In this document: positions 62,860-64,000 of the stretch, in pieces
Position numbering within the stretch: the first letter of the stretch is position 1
How the letters are laid out: the number at the start of each line of letters is the position of its first letter
Source: Sporisorium sorghi
Taxonomy: Eukaryota; Basidiomycota; Ustilaginomycetes; Ustilaginales; Ustilaginaceae
DNA length: 64,000 bases
Assembly: GCA_023212695.1 (NCBI GenBank)
Contig: JALCCG010000003.1
Span: 215,820 to 279,819 of the forward strand
Direction of reading: 5' to 3'
The notes under the pieces: model-generated
The model's database searches: none
Told to the model about the DNA's origin: nothing
What the model saw: only the letters and a program-made list of their open reading frames with translations
Translations under genes and position numbers: made by a program

Positions 62860-63789
62860 ATGAAAAACACAAAAAAATCGGCCGCTTCTAGAATCCTTAC
62901 TTTACTGCTACTTGTTTCGTTGACCGTGAGCCTTAACGGCTGTACCAATCCGCAATCCCCCGGCGTAAGTTCCAGCGGTCCTGCCGATCTGGTCATCGGC
63001 TCCAAAAACTTCACAGAAAACATCATCCTGGCTCATATGATGGCCGACCTGATCGAAGACCGTACGGGGCTGAGCGTCAAGCGAACGCTGAATCTCGGGG
63101 GTTCCAGCGTAACCTGGAAGGCACTGCAAAACAATGACATACAGCTCTATCCCGACTATACCGGTACCATTGTGGCTAACTATTATCTGGAGGAAACCGG
63201 CAGTGAGGAAGAGACTCTTAAGCGCACAAGAGAGCTCGTTGCACAAGACGGCTTGGAATTCCTGGAGCCCATCGGATTCAACAACTCCTATGCTCTTGCA
63301 GTTACCCAGGATACCGCCGCGAAATACGGCCTCAAGACCTACAGTGATCTTGCCAAGGTTTCTGAGAATATGGAGCTTGGCGCCGAGTTTGAATTCACGG
63401 ACCGGCCAGATACGTATCCAGGTCTGAAGGAGCTGTACCATATGAACTTCAAGCGTGTCAAAGGAATGGATCAGGGGATCAAATATCGCTTGATTGCCCA
63501 AAATGACCTTGACGTTGCCAGTGCCTATACAACAGACGGACAGGTCAAGGTGAACAATCTCTTTGTTCTGGAGGATGACAAGGGCTTCTTCCCTCCGTAC
63601 GATGCGGGTGCCATTGTGCGGAGCGATCTGCTGAAAAAGTATCCGGAAGTGCGCGAGGCGCTGAATGCGCTTGGCGGACAGATCAACGAAGAGAACATGC
63701 AGGAGTTGAACGCGCTGGTGGATGAAGGATACCGCGAGGATCTGGTAGCGCGGGAGTACCTCGTCAAAACGGGTCTGCTCGATAAGTAG
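62860..63789 (+). CDS. Osmoprotectant-type substrate-binding lipoprotein
   Basis: 309 aa. Lipoprotein signal with lipobox LNGC at about 26-29 (after LLLLVSLTVS). DLVIGSKNFTENIILAHMMA and LGGSSVTWKALQNNDIQLYP, then DYTGTIVANYYLEETG are the family blocks for quaternary-amine binding proteins of the OpuAC type (OpuCC/OpuBC). GAAAGGG precedes the ATG. It is last in the operon; after it the 180 bp up to the IS end hold no gene. Confidence 0.92.
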   Translation: MKNTKKSAASRILTLLLLVSLTVSLNGCTNPQSPGVSSSGPADLVIGSKNFTENIILAHMMADLIEDRTGLSVKRTLNLGGSSVTWKALQNNDIQLYPDYTGTIVANYYLEETGSEEETLKRTRELVAQDGLEFLEPIGFNNSYALAVTQDTAAKYGLKTYSDLAKVSENMELGAEFEFTDRPDTYPGLKELYHMNFKRVKGMDQGIKYRLIAQNDLDVASAYTTDGQVKVNNLFVLEDDKGFFPPYDAGAIVRSDLLKKYPEVREALNALGGQINEENMQELNALVDEGYREDLVAREYLVKTGLLDK

Positions 63790-63922
63790 AATCGCCTTAG
63801 GGGAGGAACACCATCCGGGCATCGTATGATCAAAGAAATAGACCCGTATACGGAGTAGAATGCAGCGATTCAATTTGGAGTGAACGGCTTTCGCCCATAC
63901 AAAAAAGGGTCTTGTCCATTAT

Positions 63923-64000
63923 TGGGACTGACCCCCGTTTGTGAGACAGGGATCAAAACACCTAGCAAGTTTAAGCAGCCAGTTGCCGGAAATGAACCGG
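63923..64000 (-). mobile_element. End of an IS3-family insertion sequence (partial)
   Basis: From 63923 the sequence TGGGACTGACCCCCGTTTG looks like an IS3/IS150-type terminal repeat beginning with TG. It is followed inwards by the last codons of an OrfB transposase on the minus strand. The rest lies beyond the right edge, so target-site duplication and the other terminal repeat cannot be checked. Confidence 0.65.
63971..64000 (-). CDS. IS3-family transposase OrfB, last nine residues
   Basis: Reading minus from 64000: PVHFRQLAA then TAA at 63973-63971. TPxxFRxxLAA* is the common end of IS3-family OrfB integrases. Only ten codons lie inside the window. Confidence 0.6.
   Translation of the reverse strand, partial: PVHFRQLAA

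Noticed and set aside
62908..63873. Minus-strand frame of 321 codons opposite the binding-protein gene
   Set aside because: Shadow of a clear lipoprotein gene; no ribosome binding site or family.
1..64000. tRNA, rRNA, CRISPR array, prophage or replication origin
   Set aside because: None seen on either strand: no cloverleaf with CCA-type ends, no regularly spaced repeats, no phage structural genes, no dnaA-box cluster.

Overview
The window looks like chromosome of an endospore-forming Bacillota, most likely Paenibacillus. The gene order (rpmF, ylbN, ylbM, ylbL, ylbJ, coaD, rsmD; fapR, plsX, fab genes, acpP, rnc, smc, ftsY; ylxM, ffh, rpsP, khpA, rimM, trmD, rplS, lepB, rbgA, rnhB, ylqG, ylqH, yraN; sucC, sucD) is the one known from Bacillus and its relatives. 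YlbJ, a YjcZ-type peptide and a BclA-like collagen protein point to sporulation. Stalk-domain secreted proteins and kinase-type Agr loci are common in Paenibacillus. No tRNA, rRNA, CRISPR or prophage was seen. Only the very end of one insertion sequence is present.

Layout. 1-11.8 kb, almost all minus strand: sucD (cut by the edge) and sucC, small proteins and possible gene remnants, a comM-acetyltransferase-glyoxalase run, yraN with the flagellar-type ylqH and ylqG, rnhB, rbgA, lepB and rplS behind a long leader. 12-20 kb: a decayed collagen-like protein, then the SRP/ribosome operon ylxM-ffh-rpsP-khpA-rimM-trmD driven by a strong sigma-A promoter, a hemolysin III family protein and UDP-GlcNAc 2-epimerase. 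20.4-24.3 kb, plus strand: a five-gene surface-polysaccharide island (two glycosyltransferases, a pyruvyltransferase and two small Sm-like/DUF2642-like proteins) set between wecB and ftsY. 24.4-36.4 kb: ftsY-smc-rnc and the whole fatty-acid/phospholipid cluster fabF-acpP-fabG-fabD-fabH-plsX-fapR with its FapR operator, then rpmF and ylbN. 37-42 kb: genes alternating in direction (tmcAL, ylbL, ylbJ, coaD, rsmD) with two convergent overlaps.

42-64 kb is accessory: a secreted stalk protein behind a structured plus-strand leader with two terminators; a compact agr-type signalling operon (a kinase-less seven-helix membrane protein, AgrB and a Ser-type AgrD); a YjcZ peptide; an orphan transposase-type HTH protein; TPR, GDSL, GNAT, MarR, rpiA, macro-domain and TraX genes; a glycine-zipper micro-protein; a LacI-regulated GH94-like phosphorylase split by a frameshift in a G run; an SLC45-type MFS carrier with a glycerophosphodiesterase; a MarR-MFS efflux pair; a three-gene glycine betaine/carnitine-type ABC transporter; and at the right edge the end of an IS3-family element.

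The most interesting candidate system is the agr-like operon at 44.4-45.8 kb. Its receptor-like partner has seven predicted helices but stops where a histidine kinase would begin, and its peptide has serine and no cysteine, so it would be expected to form a lactone.
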